DNA from: Dyadobacter sp. NIV53
GTDB taxonomy: Bacteria > Bacteroidota > Bacteroidia > Cytophagales > Spirosomataceae
Length of the DNA: 64,000 bases
Assembly (NCBI RefSeq): GCF_019711195.1
Contig: NZ_CP081299.1
Coordinates: 558,001 to 622,000 of the forward strand
Reading direction: 5' to 3'
This document shows, one piece after another, positions 46,579 through 56,558 of the stretch. The stretch's first letter is position 1. Every line of letters begins with the position of its first letter. A program made the position numbers and the translations under genes. Under the pieces are notes generated by a model that worked only from the letters and a program-made list of their open reading frames with translations, had not been told where the DNA came from and made no database searches.

Positions 46579-47493
46579 ATGGCCAAGAACAATAAGTCGA
46601 TTTATAGCGCTCTGGCTGCTAATGTACTGATTGCTGTAACCAAATTTATTGCTGGCGCATATTCCAACAGTTCTTCGATGATATCGGAAGGGATACATTC
46701 CCTGGTCGATACCATCAACCAGCTTCTGCTGCTTTATGGCCTGAAACGCAGCAAAAAACCAGCTGACAAATTGCGGCCGTTTGGTTACGGCAAAGAACTT
46801 TATTTCTGGTCGTTCATCGTATCAATCCTGATTTTCGGTCTGGGTGGCGGCATATCCATTTATGAAGGAATTGATCACTTTATTCACCCGGAACCGCTGG
46901 GTGACCCAACCTGGAATTATGTCGTTTTGGGATTTTCAATTCTGCTTGAAGGCTGGTCGCTGTTTGTAGCCATCAAAGAATTCGACAAAGTAAGAAATGG
47001 GTTAACCTGGTGGAATGCCATCGTTAAAAGTAAAGATCCTTCCAGTTTCCTCGTGCTGTTCGAAGATGGTGCAGCGGTACTTGGACTATTGATTGTATCA
47101 GTTTTCATGCTTATCGGCCATAACTTTGACATGGCTTATCTGGATGGAGTTGCTTCTGTTTTGGTTGGCTTATTGCTCGTGTTTGTATCCGCCATATTAG
47201 CCAGGGAAAGCCGGAGCCTGCTTATGGGAGAAGGCCTGACTCCGGAAACCCAAAACAGGATTAAAGCAATTGCCGAAAAAGACAAAGGTGTGATCGGCGT
47301 ACTAAATATCCTCTCAACTTACCAGTCGCCCGAGGAAGTCCTGCTAATGCTCATCTGTGTTTTTGAACCGGATAATGATACGGAGGACATTACAGATTCG
47401 ATTGTCCGTATCAAAACAAATATCCAGCAGGAATTTCCATTAATTCGCTACATCATTATTCAGCCTCAGATGGCTGAAATGGCTGGAAACTAG
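46579..47493 (+). CDS. Cation diffusion facilitator family transporter
   Basis: 304 residues with six predicted transmembrane helices. Metal-site features are SEGIHSLVDTINQLLLLYGL (HxxxD in TM2) and LFEDGAAVLGLLI (D in TM5), followed by a cytoplasmic domain (LTPETQNRIKAIAEKDKGVI). It resembles the ZIP/CDF branch of SLC30A9-like proteins, in which TM2 has HSLVD and TM5 has FEDGAA. Predicted to export Zn2+ or a similar ion by proton antiport. It appears monocistronic. Confidence 0.87.
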   Translation: MAKNNKSIYSALAANVLIAVTKFIAGAYSNSSSMISEGIHSLVDTINQLLLLYGLKRSKKPADKLRPFGYGKELYFWSFIVSILIFGLGGGISIYEGIDHFIHPEPLGDPTWNYVVLGFSILLEGWSLFVAIKEFDKVRNGLTWWNAIVKSKDPSSFLVLFEDGAAVLGLLIVSVFMLIGHNFDMAYLDGVASVLVGLLLVFVSAILARESRSLLMGEGLTPETQNRIKAIAEKDKGVIGVLNILSTYQSPEEVLLMLICVFEPDNDTEDITDSIVRIKTNIQQEFPLIRYIIIQPQMAEMAGN

Positions 47494-47741
47494 CTTCTTG
47501 CCTTTACAGTTCTACTGAATTTACAGGATAAATATAAGTGACAGGGTGCCTATCCCAGCACCGCCTGACGAATAATGTTTTTTTGTAAGATTTATTTGTA
47601 CGGTTCCAAATAAACTGTCCGTAAATGAACAATGTTTCATTAACAAAAACTACATATAATACTTAAAATCAATACATTACAACCATTAAAAAATCTGGCA
47701 AAGTATTTGTACGACAAAATAGAGACTAATCATTTTGTTAT

Positions 47742-48077
47742 ATGAGAAGAACCTACCTCGGAGAATTTGAAGAGATTGTTTTGCTAATGGTGGCCATTCT
47801 CGATGGTGAGGCTTATGGCGTTACTATCAACCAGGAAATAGAACAGCAAACCGGGCGGAAAGTAACATTCGGCACCGTTCATAATACACTGATCCGTCTT
47901 GAAGAAAAAGGATTTTTATCCTCACAGCTTGGCGGTGCAACTACCGAACGGGGTGGACGGCGCAAACGGATATTTACCGTTACTGTATTGGGAAGCAAAG
48001 CCTTACAGGAAATTCAGCAACTACGCAATGATCTCTGGCAGTTACTTCCTGCACATCTCCAATTAAACGGATTATGA
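47742..48077 (+). CDS. PadR-family transcriptional regulator
   Basis: 111 residues with a winged helix: GEFEEIVLLMVAILDGEAYG, INQEIEQQTGRKVTFGTVHN, TLIRLEEKGFLSS and TERGGRRKRIFTVT, the PadR pattern. Its stop overlaps the ABC permease start by 4 bases (ATGA), so the two are translationally coupled. PadR plus permease pairs are frequent in Spirosoma/Dyadobacter; the regulator probably controls its own operon. Confidence 0.9.
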   Translation: MRRTYLGEFEEIVLLMVAILDGEAYGVTINQEIEQQTGRKVTFGTVHNTLIRLEEKGFLSSQLGGATTERGGRRKRIFTVTVLGSKALQEIQQLRNDLWQLLPAHLQLNGL

Positions 48078-50725
48078 AAAAAACCGGCCAACATACGCCA
48101 AGCCCACCACGATGGGCAGAGCAATTACTCATATGGTTTCATCCTGCTGAGACACTGGAAGAAGTGCAGGGAGACCTTGAAGAATTGTTTGCAGGCTGGT
48201 ATAAGGAACGGGGTATTCGTTATGCCGGTTTTAAGTATTTTTTAAGCATTCTATCTGTTACGCCACCATTTGTACGCAAGCGAAAACCCAAACATCAATA
48301 CCACCAACCCTTTTTAATGCATCCGGCCATGATACAGAATTATTTCAAAATTGCTTACAGAAGCCTGCAAAAGAACAGGCTCTATTCATTCATTAACCTA
48401 ACCGGATTAGCGTTGGGATTGGGCGTAGCTATTACATTATTCTGGATAGTGCGCTTCGAATATAGCTTTGATAATTATCACGCCAATGCAGACCGCATAT
48501 ACCGAATTGCTTCAACAGACAAGTTTGGTGAACCACAATCTCATGTGCCTCAGGGAGTGATCAAAACACTCAGTACACAAGTACCCGGAATTGAGCTTGC
48601 TGCAAATTTACAGGGGTCTATGCCCGGCAGCGTAAAAGTTGGCACCAAAGTTTTTAATCAGAAAAATATCTTTTACGCTCCTCCTCAGATGCTGGAAATG
48701 CTTGATATCGAATGGATAGAAGGTTCTCCCAAACAATCTCTGGGTGCACCGGGAAACGTGGTTCTGGATGAAGAAACAGCAAAAAAACTGTTTCGGGATG
48801 ATGCAATGGGAAAAACATTTCGCTTCGATGACACAATTGATTTAACCGTTTCCGGGATTATTAAAAAAGTGCCTGCCAATACAGAATTCCCATTACAAAT
48901 GATTATTTCCAGGGAAACTTTTAAGCAACTTCAGCCTGAATTTAAAAATGAAAATTATTTTGGAGGCGGCGATTCCATGAACCAGGGATTTGTTTTGTTA
49001 AAAAAAGGAAGCTCTCAGCAACCCATTAATAAAATACTCGCGTCACTGGCCCAAAGGCATAAAGATGAAAATACTACAACATCCTATCATTTGCAGCCCC
49101 TATCCGACATGCATTTTGATACAGATAAGGACGCTTACAATTACTCCATGCCGCACTGGATTATTTATACCCTGGCCAGTATAGGATTGTTTCTCATCTT
49201 CATTGCTTGTATTAATTTTATTAACCTGGCAACGGTACAAGCTATTCAGCGAGGACGTGAAATTGCCATGCGCAAAGTACTTGGAGGTGGAAAAGGGCAA
49301 TTGATAGGACAGTTTTTTGGCGAAACTGCCATACTCGTTTTTAGTGCAATAGTATTGGGAAGTCTTCTGGCATCCAAGCTGATTGAATATACACCGCAAT
49401 TGCTTGGGATATTGGTTCCGAAAGCAGAAATATGGAAAATAAGCACATTTATATTTCTCTTTGCACTTGGCATTGTAGTAACCTTGCTTGCGGGGTTTTA
49501 TCCTGCGCTGGTTTTATCAAAATTTGAGCCAATCCGGGCCTTGCAAAACAGGTTGTTCATACCTGTTAGTAAAGGAATTTCCCTTCGTTCTACTTTGGTT
49601 GTTTTGCAGTTCGTTATTGCCCAGGTACTGATAATCTGCACAATACTGGGAATCAAACAAATCCGTTACTTTCAGGAAAAAGATCTGGGTTTTGCTAAAA
49701 GTGCAGTGATAACGGTCGCTATGCCCGACCGCGGTAATAATAATTTAAGAGAAAGATTTACCCGATCACTATCCGGTCATAATGAAATAAAAGCAGTTAC
49801 TTATGGACTTACCACACCTGCCAGTCAAAGGAACCATTGGTGGGGAGTAGTTAAAGATGCCCGTTTGCCCAATGGTGAAGAGACATTCCGTATTCAGCAT
49901 GTAGATACTAATTATTTCAATTTTTTCCATATTTCATTATTGGCCGGTCGCGGGCTTACTGCTTCTGATACTACGAAGGATATTAGAACCGGAGCAGAAA
50001 ACACTCCTATTCTCATCAACGAAAAAGCTGCAAAGGACCTGGGATACATAGATATGAATAAAGTACTTGGGCAACGACTTGAAATCTGGGGCGTGAAATC
50101 AACGGTTGTCGGGGTTGTAAAAAATTACCATTCCGAAGGCTTAAAAAGCAAGCTGATGCCGCACGTGTATTTGTACGGTTCGTGGAATTTTCAGCTGGCC
50201 AGCATCCGCATCGACCCAACTCAAAAGGAGGCAGCACTCAAACATATTGGCGCCGAATGGACATCGCTATTCCCGAATCATTATTATGATCCAAAGTTTC
50301 TTGAAGATGAGATCAGCAGCTTTTACGAAAGTGAAAGAAATCTTTCCAATTTTATCAAACTCTTCGCCTGTATCGGCATAATCATCGGCAGCCTTGGACT
50401 TTTTGGCCTGGTTTCATTTGTGGTAACACAGCGAACAAAGGAAATTGGTGTTCGTAAAGTTCTGGGTGCAACCGTGCCGGGTATTGTTACTTTATTGTCA
50501 CGCGACTTCCTGAAACTCGTTTTCATTGCATTCATTATTGCATCGCCACTTGCTTATTATGCCATGAACCGGTTCTTACAGGAATACACATACAAAATTG
50601 ATATAGAAGCCTGGGTTTTTGTTCTTTCAGGTGTTATATCCATTGGAATCGCATTGATGACAGTCAGTTTTCAAAGCATTAAAGCAGCTTTAATGAACCC
50701 GGTAAAAAGTTTAAGAACAGAATGA
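48074..50725 (+). CDS. ABC transporter permease with N-terminal permease-prefix domain (MacB/FtsX type)
   Basis: 883 residues. The first ~75 residues (PPRWAEQLLIWFHPAETLEE, VQGDLEELFAGWYKERG) are the permease-prefix domain found after PadR genes. Two MacB/FtsX modules follow: first TM at ~105 (SFINLTGLALGLGVAITLFW), a periplasmic MacB_PCD domain, then three TMs (~385-490); the second module repeats this, ending with three TMs (RTKEIGVRKVLGATVPGIV...). A glycine-rich signature RGREIAMRKVLGGGKGQLIG is typical. No ATPase subunit is adjacent, so it must use one from elsewhere. Roles include lipoprotein or peptide export or signalling. Confidence 0.9.
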   Translation: MKKTGQHTPSPPRWAEQLLIWFHPAETLEEVQGDLEELFAGWYKERGIRYAGFKYFLSILSVTPPFVRKRKPKHQYHQPFLMHPAMIQNYFKIAYRSLQKNRLYSFINLTGLALGLGVAITLFWIVRFEYSFDNYHANADRIYRIASTDKFGEPQSHVPQGVIKTLSTQVPGIELAANLQGSMPGSVKVGTKVFNQKNIFYAPPQMLEMLDIEWIEGSPKQSLGAPGNVVLDEETAKKLFRDDAMGKTFRFDDTIDLTVSGIIKKVPANTEFPLQMIISRETFKQLQPEFKNENYFGGGDSMNQGFVLLKKGSSQQPINKILASLAQRHKDENTTTSYHLQPLSDMHFDTDKDAYNYSMPHWIIYTLASIGLFLIFIACINFINLATVQAIQRGREIAMRKVLGGGKGQLIGQFFGETAILVFSAIVLGSLLASKLIEYTPQLLGILVPKAEIWKISTFIFLFALGIVVTLLAGFYPALVLSKFEPIRALQNRLFIPVSKGISLRSTLVVLQFVIAQVLIICTILGIKQIRYFQEKDLGFAKSAVITVAMPDRGNNNLRERFTRSLSGHNEIKAVTYGLTTPASQRNHWWGVVKDARLPNGEETFRIQHVDTNYFNFFHISLLAGRGLTASDTTKDIRTGAENTPILINEKAAKDLGYIDMNKVLGQRLEIWGVKSTVVGVVKNYHSEGLKSKLMPHVYLYGSWNFQLASIRIDPTQKEAALKHIGAEWTSLFPNHYYDPKFLEDEISSFYESERNLSNFIKLFACIGIIIGSLGLFGLVSFVVTQRTKEIGVRKVLGATVPGIVTLLSRDFLKLVFIAFIIASPLAYYAMNRFLQEYTYKIDIEAWVFVLSGVISIGIALMTVSFQSIKAALMNPVKSLRTE

Positions 50726-50891
50726 AAGAAATAAAGAACCAGGAATTTATAGTTTAGTGTTTTTGCTGTTGCTGCGGTTTACTTTTTGATAATATTAAGA
50801 ATTAAGATTCCTAAAAGGTTTGAATTAGCAAATTGCCTGATTCTGCTAATACCGTTTTTTTTAAAGGTGAAAGCAAACCGGCAACTATGAA

Positions 50892-51575
50892 TCAGACACG
50901 TTTTTTATCAATGGTCAATTGTCTAAGTGTTGCAAAATGCGAGAATAAAACGATGGGGACTACGACACTTGGTAACCAGTTAAACGGAAAATAACCAAGC
51001 GCTGTATTGGTTTCATTCAACCCAAATTGCTGAAAAGGTGATTTTATTGATAAAATAGCAATCGAAATTATATTTATCAATAAGGCCAAACTGATCAGGT
51101 TCCAGATGATCATCGTTTTACGCGGGAGTTTGTTTTTTACAAAGCCAAAGTAAAACATCAATGGAGCCGTAATTCCGGCAACAATATCAAAGTTTCTTTC
51201 CTCAAAAGTCATGATCTCTGGAATAACCTGGGCCACAAACAAATAATACAAAACGATTTCTACCGGAATGCGTATGGTATGGAGTAAAGTAAGCTTTTTG
51301 ATATCCAGATTATCTATAAATTTTCTGCCACGAACGGTAAAGAATTGAATCAGGATAAAAATCAGCGTTGGCGTTAGCTGGAACACTAATCTTGGCGGAA
51401 AAGCATTTGGATTATTATAAAAACCAGTTTGCACCAAAAGGAATTGTAAAGCCATCCATACAAGGATCAGGATTAAAAAACCCTTTGATTTATTCGCAGC
51501 ATTGTAGAACTGCCATACGGTCAAAAAGGTGGTAATGATGAAAAACACTTTGAGAAATGCTGATACCTGTTCCAT
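50892..51575 (-). CDS. Multi-pass membrane protein of unknown function
   Basis: 227 residues with six or seven hydrophobic segments (VFFIITTFLTVWQFY, LILVWMALQFLLVQTGF, FQLTPTLIFILIQFF, VLYYLFVAQVIPEIM, MFYFGFVKNK, IIWNLISLALLINIISIAIL). Similar proteins are common in Bacteroidota as uncharacterised membrane proteins. It lies 71 bp downstream (minus strand) of the crp/fnr gene broken by the IS element and may have been its target. Confidence 0.65.
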   Translation of the reverse strand: MEQVSAFLKVFFIITTFLTVWQFYNAANKSKGFLILILVWMALQFLLVQTGFYNNPNAFPPRLVFQLTPTLIFILIQFFTVRGRKFIDNLDIKKLTLLHTIRIPVEIVLYYLFVAQVIPEIMTFEERNFDIVAGITAPLMFYFGFVKNKLPRKTMIIWNLISLALLINIISIAILSIKSPFQQFGLNETNTALGYFPFNWLPSVVVPIVLFSHFATLRQLTIDKKRV

Positions 51576-51646
51576 TCGTTTATAGGATTAATTACAAACA
51601 AAAGTCCTGAGTAACGATCGAATTCAACTTACCAATTGGCAAGAAA

Positions 51647-51776
51647 TTACTTATGCATGATTTCTTTCCGTATCCTGCTCAAAGACGTATCCGTAATTCC
51701 CAGGTAGGAAGCTATGTACTTCAACGGCACATTTTGAAATATATCCGGACGTGCGATCAACAATTGTTCGTAACGT
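51647..51776 (-). pseudogene. 3' fragment of a crp/fnr gene disrupted by IS1182-type element
   Basis: Hand translation gives RYEQLLIARPDIFQNVPLKY and IASYLGITDTSLSRIRKEIM up to a stop at 51647, the helix-turn-helix end of a Crp/Fnr protein. It is cut at the IS left end. Joining it to 53521-53982 after removing one copy of the ACGT duplication restores LTAEQRYEQLL in frame (195 residues). Confidence 0.88.
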
Positions 51777-51793
51777 CAGTCTGTGAAAAAACT
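51777..51793 (+). repeat. IS left terminal inverted repeat
   Basis: CAGTCTGTGAAAAAACT; partner at 53504-53520 on the opposite strand with one mismatch. Outside it lies the ACGT target duplication. Confidence 0.9.
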
Positions 51794-51882
51794 TCGGTTT
51801 GATTAATACCAAATATATACATAAACTTTCTTTGAAAGAAGGCTGATTTTGAGTATTTTAGATTGTTGATAATCAATGATAT

Positions 51883-53431
51883 ATGCCAGAATTAATTTCC
51901 GCTAACCGGCACCAGCTAGTATTGGGCTGTATGGAGGAGCTTATTGAAAAAGACAATCCGGTGCGTTTTATAGACGCCTTCGTAGACAAGCTGGAACTGG
52001 TTGAGCTCAAATTCCAAATTGCTGAAAGCAAAGCCGAAGGACGGCCTTCATTCAATCCAAAGATATTGTTGAAGTTATACTTTTACGGTTATCTGAATGG
52101 TATCCGTAGTAGCCGCAGGCTTGAAAAAGAAGCTATCCGTAACGTAGAGCTGCACTGGCTGCTTGGCAGGCTGCAACCCAACTACCATACCATAGCGGAC
52201 TTTCGGAAAGATAATCCTGTTGCTTTGAAGAACACCTTTCGGCTGTTTGTGGCTTTTTTGAAAGACCTGGATTTGATAGGAGGGAGTGTTGTAGCCATTG
52301 ATGGGACGAAGTTCAGAGCCAGTAACAGCAAAAAGCATACCTACAATCAAAAGAAAATAGAACGCCACCTGGCCTATATCGAAGAGAAAACCAGACAATA
52401 TTTGAAAGAGCTGGATCAGAATGATGCAGCAGAACAATCACCGGAAAAGGTTAGCGATATCGGGGAAAAGATGGAGCGTTTAAAGACAGCCAGAATTAAG
52501 TATGAGACCTTGGAGAAGCAGCTTACTGAAACGATCGAGCCTCAGATCAGTACCACCGACGCAGATGCGCGGGCGCTTCTGATCCATGGGCAGGTAGTAG
52601 AAGTAAGCTATAACCAACAAGCGGCAGTTGACGCTAAGCACAAACTGGTAGTGGCTACGCACACGATCAACCGCAACGACCGCAACGCATTGACCGACAT
52701 AGCGCAGCAGGCCCTGGATGCCACCGGTTCGGATGCTATGACGATCCTGGTCGACAAGGGTTATCACAACGGCAAGCAGCTGCAAAATTGCCAGAAAGTG
52801 GGCATAGAGACCATCGTTTCCGTACCAGAACTAGTGAATACCAATCGTACGGGTACCCAGCCGGACTACCTGGTAGACAAGTTCCATTACGATCCGGTAC
52901 AGGACACCTACACCTGCCCACAGGGTGAGTTATTGAAGACCAAGGGCACCTGGCATCAAAAGAAACGGGAGTTGAATGTGGGCTATCAATTCAAGAAATA
53001 CCGGAGCCCGGCGTGCCGAAGTTGCCCGGTGCGCGACCAGTGCACGGGTCGTCAGGATGGCAGTCGCGAGATCGAACGCTCCGAATATGCCGAAGCGGTA
53101 GAAGCCAACGCCCAGAATTACCGGGCAGGAAAAGCACTTTACCGAAAACGGCAAGAGATAAACGAGCATATATTCGGGACCATTAAACGACAATGGGGCT
53201 ATAACCATACCAACCTTCTGGGGTTTAGAGAAAGTCAATGGAGAAATGGCCCTGGTGATGACGGTTTACAACCTGAAAAGGTTATTGAATATCCTGAAAT
53301 TTGAAGAAATCATGCAAAAGCTCAATCATTGGAAACCGGTCTATCCCAAGGGGGCCATGTTTTATCAAAATCGCCACATAATAAACCTTTTAGAGCACTT
53401 CAAATTTTATAGCCTGGCATTTGCTGCTTAA
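51883..53431 (+). pseudogene. IS1182-family transposase, frameshifted near its C-terminus
   Basis: The frame from 51883 shows the DUF772-type N-terminal domain (SFNPKILLKLYFYGYLNGIR, LHWLLGRLQPNYHTIADFR) and a DDE-type core (VAIDGTKFRASNSKK, LVDKGYHNGKQLQ, ACRSCPVRDQCTGRQ with a Cys cluster). At the G4 run 53220-53223 the frame shifts; removing one G gives GLEKVNGEMALVMTVYNLKR and LLNILKFEE up to the stop at 53431, the usual ending (515 residues). As read, the protein ends at 53304 with unrelated residues. The element may be inactive, or this is a base-calling error. Confidence 0.88.
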
Positions 53432-53503
53432 AAACCGCACCGTGCACAGGCCAGGAAATGAGCAGGAATAACGGTTCTTCGGGTGATTTTTTTAAGCGAA
53501 GCT

Positions 53504-53520
53504 AGTTTTTTCACAGCCTG
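53504..53520 (-). repeat. IS right terminal inverted repeat
   Basis: On the minus strand reads CAGGCTGTGAAAAAACT, 16/17 identical to the left end. Followed by ACGT, the second copy of the target duplication. Confidence 0.9.
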
Positions 53521-53982
53521 ACGTTGTTCGGCAGTCAGGTTGATCATACCTAATGTCCTTTCTTTCAGATCTATAAATCCATTAACCAGATTTGCCCGGC
53601 CAAATTCCCTGAATTCAGGAACGGAATGGAAAAGAGTTTGAAAAGCATCATTTTTTATTATCCAGGTTGTACAATCCGTCAAGGTTTGTATATTTTCTTT
53701 CGTAGGTGTTCTTTTTATGAATGAAGCAGGTTCAAACACCATTGAATTTGGGCTGTAAATATTAGTAGTAACTTCGTTTCCGTCTGTGTCGTAAGTAAAT
53801 ACACGAATAAATCCAGTTTCAAGAAACAGATATTCATTACTTATTTGTCCTTGTTTCAACAGGAATTCATTTTTACCAAATTCCTTTATCTCAAAATAAC
53901 CTGCAATTGTATTGGCAAGGTGATCTGATAAGGGTAAAATTTGCTGGATAAAGTTTGTGAGAATTTTTCTGTCTTCGTTCAT
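53521..53982 (-). pseudogene. 5' part of the crp/fnr gene disrupted by the IS element
   Basis: From the ATG at 53982 it encodes an N-terminal cyclic-nucleotide-binding-like domain (LPLSDHLANTIAGYFEIKEF, EFLLKQGQISNEYLFLETGF, IRVFTYDTDGNEVTT) and the start of the linker before the helix-turn-helix (LTAEQR). Reading then passes into the IS and ends at 53428 with unrelated residues (QAVKKLASLKKITRRTVIPA...), so the product lacks its DNA-binding domain. The other part is at 51647-51776. This is the second Crp/Fnr gene of the window. Confidence 0.88.
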
Positions 53983-54303
53983 TGGTTTTAGTTTGGAGAG
54001 ATAGCAGTTAAAATGCAATTTAATTTTTATGAAAGTTAAATGATTAAAAATTACCGAATGATCACAAAACGTTCCTATGGAACGAAGTGAAAATTTAATC
54101 AAATCTGTTTCTACCCACCAATCATCTCGAAGCGACGTCTCGTGATCAGCGGTTCATGAGACTCTAAAAATCCGATTTAATAATGAATTATGGGTTTATG
54201 TATCTACACTTGACAAAAAAAGCACTAAAATAGCCTTCCAATATTCTCAGAAGGCTATTAAAGTACTTAACAAAAACAAGTTATTTTACTATCAATCAAA
54301 TAA
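53983..54303. other. Intergenic region with short palindromes
   Basis: About 320 bp. It holds the palindrome CGTTCCTATGGAACG at 54070-54084 (a possible operator near the crp/fnr start), a stem GTCTCGTGA/TCATGAGAC at 54137-54162, and the terminator of the oxidoreductase operon. No coding sequence is seen. Confidence 0.4.
54223..54259 (-). terminator. Terminator of the aldehyde oxidoreductase operon
   Basis: AATAGCCTTC at 54229-54238 pairs with GAAGGCTATT at 54250-54259. On the minus strand the hairpin is followed by AGTGC and seven T. It lies ~45 bp beyond the stop of the molybdopterin subunit. Confidence 0.75.
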
Positions 54304-56541
54304 TTACAACAACGAATCCAGGTGAATCGGAAATTGATTGATCCTTTTTCCAGTTGCGTGGTAAATTGCGTTTGCAATAGCTGGCGGCATACCAACCAGC
54401 CCGATTTCCCCTACGCCTTTTACACCCAGTTCATTAATGATCGTGTCATTTTCTTCGACAAAAATCACATCCATTTCATGAATATCGGCATGGACTGGAA
54501 TGTGGTATTCGCCCAGATTCTGGTTCATATATTTTCCCAGATTATGATCGCTGATCGTTTCTTCGTGCAACACTTTGCTGATACTCCACACCATTCCACC
54601 AAGAATCTGGCTTCTCGCTGTTTTAGGGTTGATAATTTTACCAGCGGCCACCGCCGTCAGCGCTCTTGTTACATTAATAATTCCAAGTTCTTCATCTACT
54701 TCCACTTCTACAAAAACAGCGCTGTGAGTCGCTCTGGAGTATTTTTTTAATCTGAAAACATTGGGAAATGATGTGTTAGTGGTTTTAATAACTTTTCCGT
54801 TGTTACCAGCAATAATATCCTGAAATGAAACACACAAAGATGGGTTATTTTTCAGGACGATATAACCGTTTTCAAACATGACATCATCCAGTTCGGCTCC
54901 TTTCAAAACCGAATTTTTCATATAAACTGCCTTTTTTAACAGCTTTTTTCTCAATGCCTTACCAGCCGCTTTAATGGCTGACCCAACGGTGGAAGTAGTA
55001 AAAGAACCACCCTGAATAGGTGCAAATGGCATCTTACTATCACCGTAAGAAAAAATAACGTCGTCAATTTCTAGTCCAAGTTCATCAGCAGCTATCTGTG
55101 CCATCACTGTAAAGGTACCAGTTCCGATATCCGTTACAGCACTGTTAATTTGTAATTTCCCTTCCTTAGTGATCATTGCTTCTGCACGTGCAGGGAGCTG
55201 ATTGGCTTCCCAGATTCCTGTCGCCATTCCGTAACCAACCAGCTTATTTCCACGGCGCATACTACGCGTTTCCGGATTACGATTTGACCAGCCAAATTTC
55301 TCAGCTCCTTGTAAATAACACTCTTTAAGCTCCTTGCTGCTGAAAGGCCGGCCCATACTTGCATCCGTGTGTCCGTAATTAATCAACCTGAGTTCTACCG
55401 GGTCAATATTCAGTTTATAAGCAAGTTCGTCCATCGTACTTTCTATGGCATGCAATCCTGTGCTGCCACCAGGTGAGCGCATGTCCAGCGGGCTATATAC
55501 ATCCAGATTGACCAGTTTATATTCCATCAGGGTATTGGATGCCGGATAAAGCATGTTTGCCCAATTCACAACTACCTCCGTATAATCTTCGAACTGTGAG
55601 GTTTCGGCAACAGCAGAGTGGTTCATAGCTGTAACCATACCACTTTCATCAGCGCCAAAACGTGTATGCTGAATTGTTGGCGGCCTGTGACCGAACGTAA
55701 ACATCTGGCTTCTGTCGAGCGTAACGCGTACATTCCTTTTTAACTCCAAAGCAGCCATAACAGACATAAATAACTGATATTGCGGCCTTAATCCTGAGCC
55801 AAATGCTCCTCCCACATAAGGCGATATCACACGAATGTCCTTAAAATGCAGTCCGAAAATATTCCCTACATATAACTGGCTATTAACCGTTCCCTGGGTT
55901 TTATCATAGATCGTCAACTTGCCTTCTCCTTCGTAAATGGTGGTTGTCGCAAACAATTCGAGCGGATTGTGATGCTCCGTTCCGTGAAGATATTCGGCGG
56001 AAACCTGTGCAAAAGATCCGGCATAAGCTGATTCAAAATCACCCCGCGGTTTTGGTGGAAGTGGTTTCAGCATGGTTGCCAGCCCAACTGCGGGGGCATG
56101 CGCATCAGCAAGATGGTCTTCCAATTTTGTATTAAAAACTTCTTCCTCATATTCCACCTCCACGATTGTAGCTGCATATCTTGCCAATTCGAAGGTTTCG
56201 GCAACTACAAGTGCTATTGGCTGTCCATTGTATTTGATCTTATCATCGTGCAACGGCCTGAATGGAGCTCCCGGAGGCGCATCCATATCTGCATACTGCT
56301 GATTAAACCATGCAAGCGATGGCCGGTTTTCATGTGTAAATATTTCAATAACACCGGGTAATGCCTTTGCTGGCCCGGTATTAAATTTCATGATTTTCCC
56401 TTTAGTAATGGTACTGTTTATCACATATCCGTATAACAATCCGGGAATGTTATATTCGCCAGCATATTTGGCTCCGCCTGTAACTTTCAAATGACCTTCC
56501 AGACGACTTACCGGCTGCCCTATTGATGGTAAAACTGACAT
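54304..56541 (-). CDS. Xanthine dehydrogenase-family molybdopterin-binding subunit (PaoC-like)
   Basis: 745 residues. It begins IGQPVSRLEGHLKVTGGAKYAGE and has molybdopterin-domain motifs GGAFGSGLRPQYQLFM, LDMRSPGGSTGLHAIES (variant of RxPGxxx...), IQGGSFTTSTVGSAI and the C-terminal GVKGVGEIGLVGMPPAIANA with catalytic base E712. It is the Mo catalytic subunit of a three-part oxidoreductase, oxidising aldehydes or N-heterocycles. It lacks fused FAD and FeS domains, and these are encoded upstream (57731-56715, 58245-57724). A ~170-bp gap with a long palindrome separates it from the FAD subunit gene. Confidence 0.9.
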   Translation of the reverse strand: MSVLPSIGQPVSRLEGHLKVTGGAKYAGEYNIPGLLYGYVINSTITKGKIMKFNTGPAKALPGVIEIFTHENRPSLAWFNQQYADMDAPPGAPFRPLHDDKIKYNGQPIALVVAETFELARYAATIVEVEYEEEVFNTKLEDHLADAHAPAVGLATMLKPLPPKPRGDFESAYAGSFAQVSAEYLHGTEHHNPLELFATTTIYEGEGKLTIYDKTQGTVNSQLYVGNIFGLHFKDIRVISPYVGGAFGSGLRPQYQLFMSVMAALELKRNVRVTLDRSQMFTFGHRPPTIQHTRFGADESGMVTAMNHSAVAETSQFEDYTEVVVNWANMLYPASNTLMEYKLVNLDVYSPLDMRSPGGSTGLHAIESTMDELAYKLNIDPVELRLINYGHTDASMGRPFSSKELKECYLQGAEKFGWSNRNPETRSMRRGNKLVGYGMATGIWEANQLPARAEAMITKEGKLQINSAVTDIGTGTFTVMAQIAADELGLEIDDVIFSYGDSKMPFAPIQGGSFTTSTVGSAIKAAGKALRKKLLKKAVYMKNSVLKGAELDDVMFENGYIVLKNNPSLCVSFQDIIAGNNGKVIKTTNTSFPNVFRLKKYSRATHSAVFVEVEVDEELGIINVTRALTAVAAGKIINPKTARSQILGGMVWSISKVLHEETISDHNLGKYMNQNLGEYHIPVHADIHEMDVIFVEENDTIINELGVKGVGEIGLVGMPPAIANAIYHATGKRINQFPIHLDSLL

Positions 56542-56558
56542 AATTTAATATTGGTTAA

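Larger units (their letters stand above)
51777..53520 (+). mobile_element. IS1182-family insertion sequence, 1744 bp, inside a crp/fnr gene
   Basis: Left end CAGTCTGTGAAAAAACT and right end (reverse complement) CAGGCTGTGAAAAAACT match at 16 of 17 positions and are the terminal inverted repeats. ACGT directly flanks both ends (51773-51776 and 53521-53524), a 4-bp target duplication at a palindromic site. One transposase gene fills the interior. The host crp/fnr gene reads through perfectly when the element and one ACGT are removed, which proves the boundaries. Confidence 0.92.

Noticed and set aside
53246..53431. Small plus-strand ORF of 61 residues as a separate gene
   Set aside because: It is the true C-terminus of the IS1182-type transposase in the frame restored by removing one G at 53220-53223.
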